Shown here: positions 9,649-19,922 of the stretch, one piece after another
Position numbering within the stretch: position 1 is the stretch's first letter
How the letters are laid out: the number at the start of each line of letters is the position of its first letter
Assembly: GCF_040436345.1 (NCBI RefSeq)
Contig: NC_133218.1
Location: forward strand, 2,294,021-2,358,020
Length of the DNA: 64,000 nt
Reading direction: 5' to 3'
Source: Pagrus major
Lineage: Eukaryota > Chordata > Actinopteri > Spariformes > Sparidae
Made by a program: the position numbers and the translations under genes
The notes under the pieces: generated by a model
Databases searched by the model: none
The model's input: only the letters and a program-made list of their open reading frames with translations
What the model was told of the DNA's origin: nothing

Positions 9649-11346
9649 TTATTCTGCTTCAAGCAGTAGGACAGTCTTTTGCACAGGCTGGTCAAGATAC
9701 ACTGGCTTAGTAGTGTGCTTTCCCTGTTTGTCCAAGGTTGAGTCACTTACTAACAGTTTCACCCTTCTGACTCTTCCATCAGCGCTGGGATACACCTCTG
9801 TTACTCTTGCCAATTTCCATTGATTTCGTGGAGAACTGTCCTCACGAAGGATAACAATGTCATTAACCTTCGTATCTCTTTTATCCGTTTGCCATACTTG
9901 TCTTTGCTGAAGATTAAGGAGGTACTCCTTCCTCCACCTTGTCCAGAATTCGTTTGACAGAAACTGCACCTGATGCCATCTCTTACGCAAATACAGATCC
10001 TGACTCACAAATTGACCAGGAGGAGGCGATACTATGCTGGACTTCATCATGAGAATGTGGTTGGGAGTTAAAGGATCCAGGCTTGTTGGATCATTTAAGT
10101 GCTCGATTGTCAGAGGTCTGCTATTTATAATAGCCATCACCTCATACAGAAAGGTTCGAAGTGAAGCAGTGTCGAGTCTCTTAGCAGACTGATCAAGGAT
10201 GGCAGTTAGAACACTTCTGATAGTTCTTATTTGTCTCTCCCATACACCTCCCATGTGGCTTGATGATGGGGTGTTCATTTTGAACTCACATCCATATTCT
10301 TTCAACTGTTCATGATCCAGATCCTTCATTGCATTCATGAACTCTCTCTTTGCACCTACAAAGTTGGTGCCTTGATCACATCTCAGCTGTCTTACATTAC
10401 CACGTATTGCAATGAATGCACGCAATGCATTGATAAAGGCGTCTGTAGTGAGATCATCAAGCATTTCTATATGTACGGCTCGTGAACACATACATGTGAA
10501 CAGAAGACCATACTTCTTCAGCTCCTTTCTTGCTTCCTTCACATAGAACGGTCCAAAGCAGTCTAGTCCACAATATGTGAATGGAGGTGTCATTTCCATT
10601 CTGTCCTCTGGCAAATCTGCCATCTTTGGATCTTGTGTGCTCCTTCTGTACTTCCTGCACATCGTGCACCTGTAGATGTGTGAAGCAACTGCACTGCTGC
10701 ATCCTACGACCCATATTCCATTGGACCTCAATAAATTTATAGTTATGCCTCTTCCTTGATGATGCACCTTCTGGTGGTAGTGCTTGATAAGCAAAGAAGA
10801 CACATGACTTGTCTTTGGTAGAATGGCAGGATGCTTGACATGTGGGTGAAGACTAGATCTTGCCAAACGACCTCCAACCCTGAGCACACCATACTCATCT
10901 ACAAACGGACTTAGTTTGTATAGCTTGCTTGCTTTGTCTTTAGGTCTTACTTCCTTGTTTTGTTTTATACCTTTGATTTCACTGCTGAATGATTCCTCTT
11001 GAACCAGTTTGATAATGAAAAGCTCTGCTTCCTGTCTTTCCTCAACACTTGTGGCTTTGCTTGTTTTAGACTTCAGACCCTTCCTTTGCTTTACATGGCG
11101 CTTGAGACAGGCAATGGCTTTGACAGCTCTTTTCCATTCAGAAAACTTGGACAGGCGGTCTAGCAACGTCCTCTCTTCCTTTGCCTTGGTGTTAAGCACC
11201 TGAGCCTTTCGCAGTTCTGGATCATCATCACTGACTTCTCCCACCTTGATATTTCCTGCAGGTAGGTCCTTTTCCCATTGAAAATCTGGGCCAGTGAACT
11301 CAATTAGAACTGACAAGCTGCTGTGCCATTGGGCCCCTTGAGGCAT
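9649..11346 (-). pseudogene. BEL/Pao 1 integrase
   Basis: This long frame (565 aa) begins in the linker after RNase H. It holds a zinc-binding HHCC-type region (HYHQKVHHQGR ... CTMCRKYR, about residues 188-235) and an integrase core with catalytic residues in LDCFGP (Asp), CDQGTNFVGAK (Asp) and GGVWERQIR (Glu). The C-terminal part has the DUF5641-like end found in BEL/Pao (WQTDKRDTKVNDIVILRED). Its role would be insertion of the cDNA into host DNA. The frame itself is uninterrupted, but its link to the preceding RNase H part is lost by a frameshift near 11335. It could not be made as part of a complete polyprotein here. Confidence 0.9.
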
Positions 11347-11794
11347 GATCTGCAGGGTTATCTTCAGACTTCACATACTGCCATTGCTCTGGCTCTGCAG
11401 TGGACTTAATTCTTTGGATTCTGTTAGCAACAAACACATGAAACCGTTTGGCATTATTATTTATATATCCAAGAACGACCTTCGAGTCCGTCCAAAAATA
11501 CTCTTGAAGACTGTCTATCTCAAGCTCATGTCTGAGCATGACACTCTATGTCCTTGCTGCTACTACTGCTGCAGATAACTCAAGGCGTGGTATTGTAGTT
11601 ACCTTGGTCGGGGCCACACGTGCTTTCCCCATGACTAGTGAGCAATGGACTTCTCCATTGGCGTTGACTGATCTGAGATAACTACACTCACCATAACCAG
11701 TAACACTAGTGTCTAAGAAGTGGTGTAGCTCATACTGCTTGACATCTGTGAAGTTTGCTGGAATATAACATCTTTTGATCTTTACATTACACAA
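11300..11794 (-). pseudogene. BEL/Pao 1 RNase H domain
   Basis: Two in-frame pieces, 11546-11794 and 11300-11539, are separated by a TAG. Motifs expected of retroelement RNase H are present: HHFLDTSVTGYGE, PRLELSAAVVA and WTDSKVVLGYINN, giving the acidic residues of the active site. The end (NPADHASRG) leads into the integrase frame after a frameshift. The domain would degrade the RNA strand during cDNA synthesis. Confidence 0.85.
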
Positions 11795-11812
11795 GTTCTG
11801 AAGATCTTGAAG

Positions 11813-12930
11813 TCATGACTCCCACCGTGTTCTGAGCTCTTCAGAGAGTGGCTCGTCCCAGCCAACTTTGTCTCGACACATTTGTTGTAAAATCTGTTTT
11901 CCTAGGAGGATGAATGGTGCAACAAACCCCAACGGGTCGTAGATAGAGGCTACAATGGACAACACTCCTCTTCTGGTCAGTGGGCGTTCCTTGACGGTAA
12001 CTCTGAATTGAAAGTCATCAGAGAACACACACCACTGAACGCCAAGTGCTCGCTCCATCAGCGGCTCTCCCAAAGCCATATCTAGGTCTTTCACACTTTC
12101 CGCACACTCTTCCTTTGGTATTGATTTCAATACGTTGTTGCTGTTGGAGATGAACTTGTGTAGCCTCAACTTGCCTGCACTGCAGAGCTCTCTGGCTTCC
12201 TTGACGAGCTGGATTGCCTCAGCATCAGACGTTACACTACCAAGTCCATCATCAACATAAAAATTCTCCTGTACAAATTTCACAGTATCTTGGCTAACTT
12301 GGTCTTGACCTTCAACTGCTATATGTTTAAGACCGAAATTGGCACAACCTGGTGAGGAGGCTGCCCCAAACAAATGGACTTTCATCCGAAAAATTGATGG
12401 CGGAGACCCAAGATCACCATTCTCCCACCACAAGAACCTCAAGTAGTCTTGGTCTTCAGGCCTTACATGGAACTGATGAAACATTCGTTCCACATCACAC
12501 ATAACAGCGACAGGCCCCTTGCGAATCTGCAAAGAACTCCCACCAAGCTGTTTGTGAGATCTGGTCCAGTAAGAAGGTGATCATTTAACGATGTGTCTTG
12601 GAACCTCGCTGAGCAATCAAAGACTACACGTATCTTCCCAGGCTTTTGAGGGTGGTATACCCCGTGGTGGGGAATATACCAAACTGGTTGATTGTTGAGT
12701 TCCTCTTCTGGGACCCTTTCTGCATCACCACGTGTGATGATGTCTTCCATGAAGTTAATATAGTCTGAGCAGTATTGCTGGTCTCTCTTGAGCCTTCGTT
12801 CCAAGCACTTCAAACGTTGAACAGCACATGACATGTTATTGGGAAGGTTTGGTTTGTCCTGTTTAAAAGGTAAGGGCATTTCATAATGACCATCTTGTTT
12901 GTGTTTGATTCCATCCTTTAGCTTTTTCAA
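11813..12930 (-). pseudogene. BEL/Pao 1 reverse transcriptase
   Basis: Two overlapping frames (12463-12930 and 11813-12532) read as one reverse transcriptase broken by a frameshift near 12500. Seen in order: VWYIPHHGVYHPQKPGKIRV, the first catalytic Asp in VMCDVERMFHQF, and the active-site YVDD in FYVDDGLGSV. A Peptidase_A17-like continuation follows (GVLSIVASIYDPLGFVAPF). The last codons end at an in-frame TGA near 11812, before the RNase H piece in the same frame. A change of CGA to TGA would explain this stop. Confidence 0.9.
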
Positions 12931-13060
12931 GAAATGGAGATCTTCTTGAGAGATAGTTGCTTCTTCTCCAACTCGTTCACTGAAATCGGATTCAAGTACC
13001 CTGATTACATCATCTGGAGTGACAACTTCTTTGATACGAGTGTTACAAACGTAGTGAACT

Positions 13061-13960
13061 TCACTCTTGAGCTTGACTGTTGGCTTTGGGTTCTGGTGCC
13101 ACTTGCCTTACAATGATGCGATGACTTACACCAATTGCGTCACCTTCATGCTCTCTTGGTTCACCATAACTCACTATGCTCCAACCTAGATCGGTTTTCT
13201 GTGCAAAGGGTTGGTTCTCCTCCCCAACTACAACTTCTCTAGGCATTAGAGCTTGTGGGCAATTGTAACCAATCAGCAGCCCAATTTCGCACTCCATTTG
13301 TGGAGCAACATGTTCTGCAAGATGCTCCAGATGAGGCCATGCCTTGGCAGTCTCTGGAGTCGGGATGTGTGTGCGATTAGCAGGAATGAATTCACGAGTG
13401 TAAGTTGTTGGCACTGTGATTTTCTTAGAAGAGAATAGCCCTCTTATTTGTAGGTCTTTGAGCCTTTTACAGGCTACAACTGTCTTCTTTGATGACATTG
13501 TAGATAGTTTCAATTTCACTTGCTCTGTGTCCATATCTAGAACATCTGCTACTTCCTCAAGAATGAATGAAGAGTCACTTTGTGAATGGAGCAGAGCATA
13601 GACAAGAACTTCCTTGCTTGAATCACTTGATGCTGATACATAAACAGGTATGATTGTTGAAGTCTGGGTGTTATTGCCGTCTTGCACAACTCTGTTGGAT
13701 GTAGTCTCTTTGATTACATTTTGCGGTTGTGTTAACTGTGGCTTTCTTTCCTTAGTGTTACTTATTTCTTCAGATTGTTCTCTCTTTGGTTCTTGTTTTA
13801 AGCGATCTTCGTGAAGACACGTGGGGTGACGTTTTGAGCAGGTGTCACAGACCATCCGCTTATTGCAGCTCTTAGATTGATGGCCAGGACTAAGGCAGCC
13901 AAAGCACAGTTTCTCAACTTGAATAAACTTTACTCTGTCAGCAACTGGCTTTTCACTGAA
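13061..13960 (-). pseudogene. BEL/Pao 1 second zinc knuckle and protease-like region
   Basis: Reading on from gag in the same frame, a CCHC knuckle (CFGCLSPGHQSKSC, about 13870-13915) precedes CDTCSKRHPTC and then a DUF1758-type aspartic protease region. Where the family normally shows a catalytic Asp after two Leu, this copy reads YALLHSQSDSSF, so the Asp appears to be replaced by His. The frame ends at 13061 and the reverse transcriptase follows in another frame. The protease would cut the polyprotein; here it is probably inactive. Confidence 0.75.
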
Positions 13961-15726
13961 TCTTCAACACTTGTATAAGCTATGCCCTGTTTTGTTACAA
14001 AACACACATGTGACTATGTTCCTTTCACTACTGTTAGTTGTGAAGGTCTTAGCACCCACAGTTCTATTCTTGGAAACCACTGTGATTTGGTTCTTGACTT
14101 TTGCTTTATCAGATTCACTCTGCTGTAAAGCATGGCAGGAAGTTATGGGATTGCATACAATGCTGACTTCCATTGATAGGAAAGTCACAAAATAATCAAA
14201 GCTTGGGAACCTTCTGTGTTCTAGTTGATATTGAGTGGCCTTTCGGTTCCATCTGGTACTTAACCAGTCAGGTAGTTTGGCAGTGAGTTTCTGATTCTCA
14301 ATTCCATCATTGAGAACAGTTAGACTCTCATTGTGAGCCATGGCAGATTTACAGCTGCGTAAAAAGTCCACAAACCTTCTCAGCTCAGCACTATCTCTTG
14401 AGGCTATTTTTGGCCAAGTGTGTAGTTTATCTTGAAAGGCTTTGGCAATTACAAAGGGTTCGCCGTATTGTTCATTGAGCAAGTCCCATGCTGCGTTGTA
14501 TGAATCTTCCGAATCAGTCAGAAAATGTCCTTCTAAGGCCTCTTTAGCTGCTCCTCCTACATATTTCTGAAGGAAGAAGATTTTCTCTGTAGTTGGAATA
14601 TTCTTCCTCTCAATTAGTGTATGAAAGGATGACTTCCAGTGATTAAACTTGAGTGGGTCACCACTAAAGATGGTAGGCTCTGGAATAGGTAGCCTATTTG
14701 CTGATATGGCCTCAGCCAAAACTTTGACAAGCTGTCCTGAATCATCTTGAACATGTCTTGGAGTTGCATCCTTTAATGTTTGTGTGTGTTGATACACAGG
14801 GTTCACCTGATTGGTCACTTGCATAACTGTAGACAGTTCGTGCTCTGGATAAAACTCACCCTCATCATAAACTTGCAGCTTTGCTCTGGCTGAGTTTAGT
14901 CTTTTCAGCTCCTCCAAACGCTCAAGCTCTCTTTTTAAGTATTCTACAGACTCTTTTCTTGATGCATTTTCTTCTTGTTGTTTCTTTGAAAGAGCAGCCT
15001 CTTGTCTCTCCTTTTCTATCTTACGTTCAGTTTCTTCCTTTTCTGCCTCTAGACGGCGAGTTAACACAGCTGCTTCTTGGTCTGCGACTATCAGCTTATC
15101 CTCAGCTTCAAGTCTCTGCAGTTTCTCTTGATGGTACACTCTTGCTCAGACATAATCTTCAATACAGCTTGTGTAGCGGCATATTCTGCTGCGGCTTCTT
15201 GTCTTTTGACTGATGACACACTAGAGAGAATGGAATTGGCCTTAGAGCACTTAGGGGCTGAGAGCGATACACTGGAGACTGAAGATGCAAATACAGAGCC
15301 AGCATCAGGCCAAATCATCTCTTCCACTGTTCCTTGAATTTGAGACTGAGCATTTTGCACAACAATCCTTGTGACTGATATACAGTTGTCCAGCTTACGG
15401 CGCATTTCATTTACTGGGATGTCAATCCTTCGGTATTCATCATAAACAATATTCAGTTCAGATAACTCCTTTTGAATAGTGTTGATATGTTCTTCTAGGA
15501 TGTTTTTGGGATCCTGTTTTATTACAGACTTTTTAGCAACCTTGGTGAGAACTTTCCAGCATTCATAAATGCTGTCAAAACGAAGAAGTAGCCCTTCTAG
15601 CTTTTCTTTCTGAAATTCCTTTCCTTTTTCTGTTAATGTGTGGGCTCTTTCACTTCTACGATGCTCTTCAGACTGACCTGCTTGTTGTGCACCAGCAGAC
15701 TCATTTGTCTGGACTGACTCTGCCAT
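13961..15726 (-). pseudogene. BEL/Pao 1 gag
   Basis: The start is the ATG at 15724-15726 (MAESVQTNES). A first frame ends near 15091 and the continuation is in another frame from about 15139, so there is a frameshift at 15095-15135. After a highly charged coiled-coil-like stretch (about 14880-15120) comes a DUF1759-like gag domain containing IFSGDPLKFNHWKSSFHTL. The last part has a zinc knuckle, CVFCNKTGHSLYKC. It ends at a TGA directly after the knuckle, with the next part continuing in the same frame. The stop looks like CGA changed to TGA. Confidence 0.85.
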
Positions 15727-16384
15727 TTGTTATATGACAGCTTCCTTATAGTGACCTCTCTTTACTTGTTTCTGACAATTGAATTATGACTGTATGCCAT
15801 TAGCTTGTCTCACATAAGCAGTGTAGATAACACCAAACATTTTCACAAAATAGTCAAGTGAAAACACTTAATACCTTAGATTACTTTGCTTAAAATCAAC
15901 CTTTAAGGATAGCAAGCATTACAAAAGCTATATTAGTATTAAGTACAGTAGGCAAATGTCCTCATGGCAACACTTAATTGAAATTGCATAGAAAATATTG
16001 AACCTTAAATGGAAATTGCACTTTGAATTTCAACTTACTTAAATGCACTTAAAATATTTCTAACTCTCCAGAGTATATGAATTACCCTTTTTTTAACAAA
16101 TATAAACAAAATATCAATAATAAATCACATCAATTGCTCCTTAATATCTTGTGAACACTGTTATTGTTATTAGGCTACATAGTCCCTTGTTGTTTTCCAG
16201 ATCTTGTGTCACCTTTCAGAACACAACTTAGTGTCTGACTTATGGACGTTTCATGAAAAACTGATGAACATGTGTCCTTAACGCTAAACAGTGGCTTATC
16301 TGCTTTTCCGTCTTGACGAGCTGTCTGCGTCTCCTTGTTGATCGCAAGCAGGTAAGGCGGAGCTCACGCAGGTCCGAGTTCGAC
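15727..16384 (-). other. BEL/Pao 1 leader between 5' LTR and gag
   Basis: Non-coding, AT-rich. Just inside the 5' LTR the element strand reads GATAGTCGAACTCGGACCTG, the expected place for the tRNA primer site. I could not assign the tRNA. No other feature seen. Confidence 0.6.
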
Positions 16385-16919
16385 TATCACTCCCTCCAGG
16401 AAATACACGGGACCGCAGTTCTTCAATTACAGATGACTTTATTTTCTCCTTCCTCATAAACCACCATCAAAGTCACCGTCGAACTGTTCAAATATACAGT
16501 GTGCAAAATTAAGACATCATTTGTATACAGAACTTAAACACATACGATACAACACAACAGAATAAATGTACCTCGCTGGCTGCACACAACCGAGAGGGAA
16601 TGAGTCCGTTTGACAAATCTTTCAAAACCAAAAATGTCCACAAAATATCCTTCAACCGAACATTATTCTTCAAATGCGCAGTAAAATGTCTTAACTTGTT
16701 TGCGGAGGTTCGCACACTTCTCCTGCTTCATCACTTTCTTTACCCTCTTCCGTCTTTTTGAGTGTTACACTTAAATTCGTCCCGCTTGCAACACAGAATA
16801 AAAATAAATTCCTCCTCAGTGTTGCACAAAGAAAATAATTATCCATAAAAATAAATAGTATAAAAATAAAGTGTGTAACAAAACATTAAATTACATAAAT
16901 AATATTTGTGGCAGTTAAA
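16385..16919 (-). repeat. BEL/Pao 1, 5' LTR
   Basis: Matches 9017-9551 with about seven differences, all transitions. It would hold the promoter for the element's RNA. Confidence 0.9.
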
Positions 16920-17105
16920 GGTGGAATAAACCTCCAAAACTATAAATAGTGACTCAAAGTATTATTTCGGTGGAATCAACCATTAAAACTATAAATACCA
17001 GATCAGAAAGTACTATCTGGGTGGAATCAACCTTTAACATTATACATAATGAGTTGCAAAGTATTATTTGGGTGGAATAAACCTTCAAAACTATAACAGA
17101 AAGTA
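16920..17105. repeat. 51-bp minisatellite (right part)
   Basis: Roughly four units of the array that begins at 8880. The period shows in translation too: the minus strand repeats a VDSTQI/VDSTEI motif every 17 codons. Confidence 0.8.
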
Positions 17106-17145
17106 TTTGAATACAAAATTGTCTTGTTTGCACTTTTGCAATCAT

Positions 17146-17320
17146 TCAAATCGGTAGGTGGCACTGTGGCGAAAAAAGGGGGTCCTACAATTGTGGTCAC
17201 AAACGTGGGTTTCTAGAACTGTGGTCCTGAAACTGCAGCCTCATTCAGTAGGTGGCGCTGTGGCAAAAAACTAGGGTCCTAGATCTGCGGTCCTGAAACT
17301 GCAGCCCGTAGTAATAGGTC
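17146..17320. repeat. Degenerate tandem duplication
   Basis: The phrase GTAGGTGGCRCTGTGGCRAA occurs at about 17153 and 17249, each followed by a run of A, GGGTCCTA and a stretch ending in GTCCTGAAACTGCAGCC or a close relative. The unit is about 95 bases and non-coding. Confidence 0.6.
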
Positions 17321-17689
17321 CATGGTGCAGCCTCCTCTACTGCAGGAACGTAGTTCAAGATGAACTGCGCCTCGCCTGGAAGGTGGACGAGACCAGGCGG
17401 CAGCAGCAGGGGGCGGTGACAAAAAGCTGCAGTCAAGTCGGACAGTTTCCAGCCGCCATCAAAGAATATACAGGAAGTCACAGAAACATTTACATCCTGT
17501 TAGATCCACCTGTAGGCTACCTGTAGTTTGCAGAACACGTTCGGATAGCTATGGCTGAAGAAATTGCGTATGCACTGTCATTTATAAATCATACAATCCC
17601 TAAATTTAAGAAATTGAACTACTGAATTAACAGTCCCAACGTTCTCACAGCTACATATATAGGCTACACATGGGGAGGACGAGCAGCAA

Positions 17690-17880
17690 AGGTTTCTTAT
17701 AATCTTTATTGATGTATTTATATTTGTAATTATATACAGTATATATGTGGGAATATGTGTGTATCTGGCATTGTATTCTATCCTTTGTTCTTTTTGTCTG
17801 CCTTGTAAAGCACTGATTGCTCATTTTGATAAGTGTTATAATCTTTATTATTATTATTATTATTATTTTATTATTATCAA
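17690..17880 (+). mobile_element. LINE 3' tail with (ATT)n
   Basis: TGCCTTGTAAAGCACTGATT, a short spacer, then ATCTTTATTATTATT repeats is the typical end of a fish LINE. No coding part remains. Confidence 0.5.
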
Positions 17881-17999
17881 CCACACAAAATATGTTTGTT
17901 AACAGATTAAACCTTCATTGCACAACATGAGATTCATAAAATCTAGAATTAAATATAACAATTACACAGAAAATTAGGATTTTCGACAAAACGTGGTGT

Positions 18000-18180
18000 T
18001 TGTAGTCCTAACTAAGAGCCAATCAGGCGACAGCCAGGCGTTTCCCATCATGCCCTGCGGTCTTGCAGTCGGTGGAGAGCAACTGCAGCGCCTGGCTCTA
18101 AAAACTGCGGCCGCCTTGATCTCGTGAGGTTATCGTTGCCGGCGTGTGCATGACGTCAGAGCAAGTCGGGATCAAGTCGG
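18000..18180. repeat. Unclassified GC-rich repeat
   Basis: This includes CCAATCAGGCGACAGCCAGG, catcatgccctgc and tcaagtcggac. The last phrase, and the phrase AGAACACGTTCGGA just after the L1 target site, also occur at 17433-17445 and 17531-17545. The two stretches appear related. No gene seen. Confidence 0.35.
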
Positions 18181-18196
18181 ACATAAATCTAACCGG
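18181..18196. repeat. Target-site duplication of the L1 (left)
   Basis: ACATAAATCTAACCGG, repeated exactly at 23760-23775 right after the A-rich tail. Confidence 0.85.
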
Positions 18197-18514
18197 AGAA
18201 CACGTTCGGAGAGCTATGAGTTGACGGGCAGCTTCCTCTGCTGTGTGGGAGGCATGCCGTCTTAAGATAGTGGTCCAAGTGGCACTACACTGCATTATGA
18301 TCAGAAGAATTTAAAAAAGGACATTTACCTCTCTGGAAAAAGGTCACGACACTGAGGTCTCAATTAACCTGCTCAGGTAGGCTACTGAAAGGAGAAACTT
18401 TAAGGAAGCCGCGAGTCAAAGCACTACCGCGGAGGGACGCCTCCTCCACGTGCGTTACAAACTTTTCTGCTTTGAATTGGAATACTGGAGTCAAGACTCA
18501 TCACGCTGAAGGGT

Positions 18515-19366
18515 ATGGACAAAGGAAACTTTATTAATACGATGCACTCCTATGCACGGAATCGTCTAATTGACCAACTTGAAGTTATGGACAATCTTAT
18601 TGCCGAGGGAAGTGAACCCACTTCGGAGCAGACACCTGAAGCTCCAAAATCTAAGAAGAGTAAAAAACCCATGAGTGATGAGGTGGAGGAGTCTGACCAG
18701 ATGTCGTTAAGCATCCTTGAGAGAATTGAAAAGAGACAAATTGAGTCTCTTAAACGTCTCCAAACGCTGGAAGATGCAGTAAAAGAAAACACTAAAACAA
18801 CGAAAAGTGTCACAGACTCCCTGGAAGCCCTGTGGGGACGGATGGAAGACATGTCTGGCCAGGTGAGCACCCTCCAGGCTCAAGCCTCAACCCTGGGGAA
18901 AGCGAGCACGGAGCTCCGGGATAAATACAACGACATGGATGCCTATTCGAGACGGTGGAACCTTCGTGTAGCCGGCTTACCTGAGAGGACCGGGGAGGAT
19001 TTAAAGAAAACCATCATCGACCTGTTCGGCCAAATCTCCCCTGACATCGCGGACCAACTGGCCCTCACGGTGGACATCGTGTACAGAGTGGGACCTCGCT
19101 CCGGACACGAGCACTCCAGCCGTCGCGTCATAGTACGCTTTCTGTCACGATCACATCGAGAGAAGATCTGGAAGGACGCCAGGACATCGGAGCTTCTTAA
19201 AACAAGAAGAATAAAGATTCTGGAGGACCTGACACAAGCAGCCAAGGAGTCCAGAAACCAGCTGTGGCCGCAAGTGGAACAGGCGAGGAAGGAAGGAAAG
19301 AAAGCTGGCTTCAGAGGAGCACACGCATATATTGATGGCGTACGAATGGCAGCAAAAGTCATGTAA
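18515..19366 (+). CDS. L1 ORF1 protein
   Basis: An intact 283-aa frame. The first 80 residues are acidic and polar, residues 70-145 form a likely coiled coil (heptads around LERIEKRQIESLKRLQTLED), and residues 150-240 form the RRM-like domain with the conserved SRRWNLRVAGLPE start and VIVRFLSRSHREKIW. The C-terminal domain ends with AAKVM. L1 ORF1 proteins bind the element's RNA as trimers and act as chaperones for retrotransposition. The length is usual for the family. The ATG used is the first in frame after an in-frame stop region. Confidence 0.9.
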   Translation: MDKGNFINTMHSYARNRLIDQLEVMDNLIAEGSEPTSEQTPEAPKSKKSKKPMSDEVEESDQMSLSILERIEKRQIESLKRLQTLEDAVKENTKTTKSVTDSLEALWGRMEDMSGQVSTLQAQASTLGKASTELRDKYNDMDAYSRRWNLRVAGLPERTGEDLKKTIIDLFGQISPDIADQLALTVDIVYRVGPRSGHEHSSRRVIVRFLSRSHREKIWKDARTSELLKTRRIKILEDLTQAAKESRNQLWPQVEQARKEGKKAGFRGAHAYIDGVRMAAKVM

Positions 19367-19399
19367 GTTACAGATTCAAGTTGTCACAGAGCCGTGAGA

Positions 19400-19920
19400 C
19401 TACATAGTTTTTTTTTGTTTTTTTTTTCAATGTCTCTGACCCGCTCTGACCGACACCAGAGTTAAATTACTTGTTTATGCAAAGACTCGATGCTCCCGGC
19501 CTCTCCCTTTTTTCTTTTTTTTCCCCCCTCTTTTTTTTACGTGGCTGAAATGCTCAAATGCTCTTTTGACTTTCATCGATTTTTCTTTGTTTATTTCCCA
19601 CTTTTTTCAAATTAGCCTAATAATATTTTTCCCCCTCAATATTATATTATTTACCTTCTTTTCTTTTGCTACAGCTCCTTTGTGCTAAAATAATGAACCC
19701 AAATGCCGCTTCTTTTTGTTTTGTCTTGTTTTGTTTTGTTTTTGTTTCAATGGAGCGATGGAGCGCAAATGAAGAGGGGTAGATTATTTCAAGTTTGAAT
19801 GTGGTCTGATCTGGTGCAGTGGCCAATCTTGCAGTATCCGCTCTCAACCCAGTGAGGTTTTTGAGTGGGTGCTTGTGTATTTGTGTGTGTGGTTGTGTGT
19901 GTGTGTGTGTGTGTGTGCGA
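19400..19920 (+). other. L1 inter-ORF region with T runs and (TG)n
   Basis: Pyrimidine-rich non-coding DNA with several T runs and a (TG)n microsatellite at about 19877-19917, ending just before the ORF2 start. Confidence 0.7.
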
Positions 19921-19922
19921 CT

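Larger units (their letters stand above)
9017..16919 (-). mobile_element. BEL/Pao LTR retrotransposon 1
   Basis: The element is 7903 bp with two 535-bp LTRs and a 5-bp target duplication GGTGG (9012-9016 and 16920-16924). Removing it restores a minisatellite unit identical to the one at about 17065-17085. Gene order on the minus strand is gag, protease, reverse transcriptase, RNase H, integrase, as in BEL/Pao elements. A purine-rich stretch (GGTGGGAG) borders the 3' LTR on its inner side. LTRs differ at about 7 positions by eye, all transitions, so the insertion is fairly young. All coding parts are broken by stops or frameshifts. Confidence 0.92.

Noticed and set aside
17571..17640. Short frame starting MAEEIAYALS near the upstream copy of the AGAACACG text
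   Set aside because: Ends quickly and has no support from splice sites or homology.
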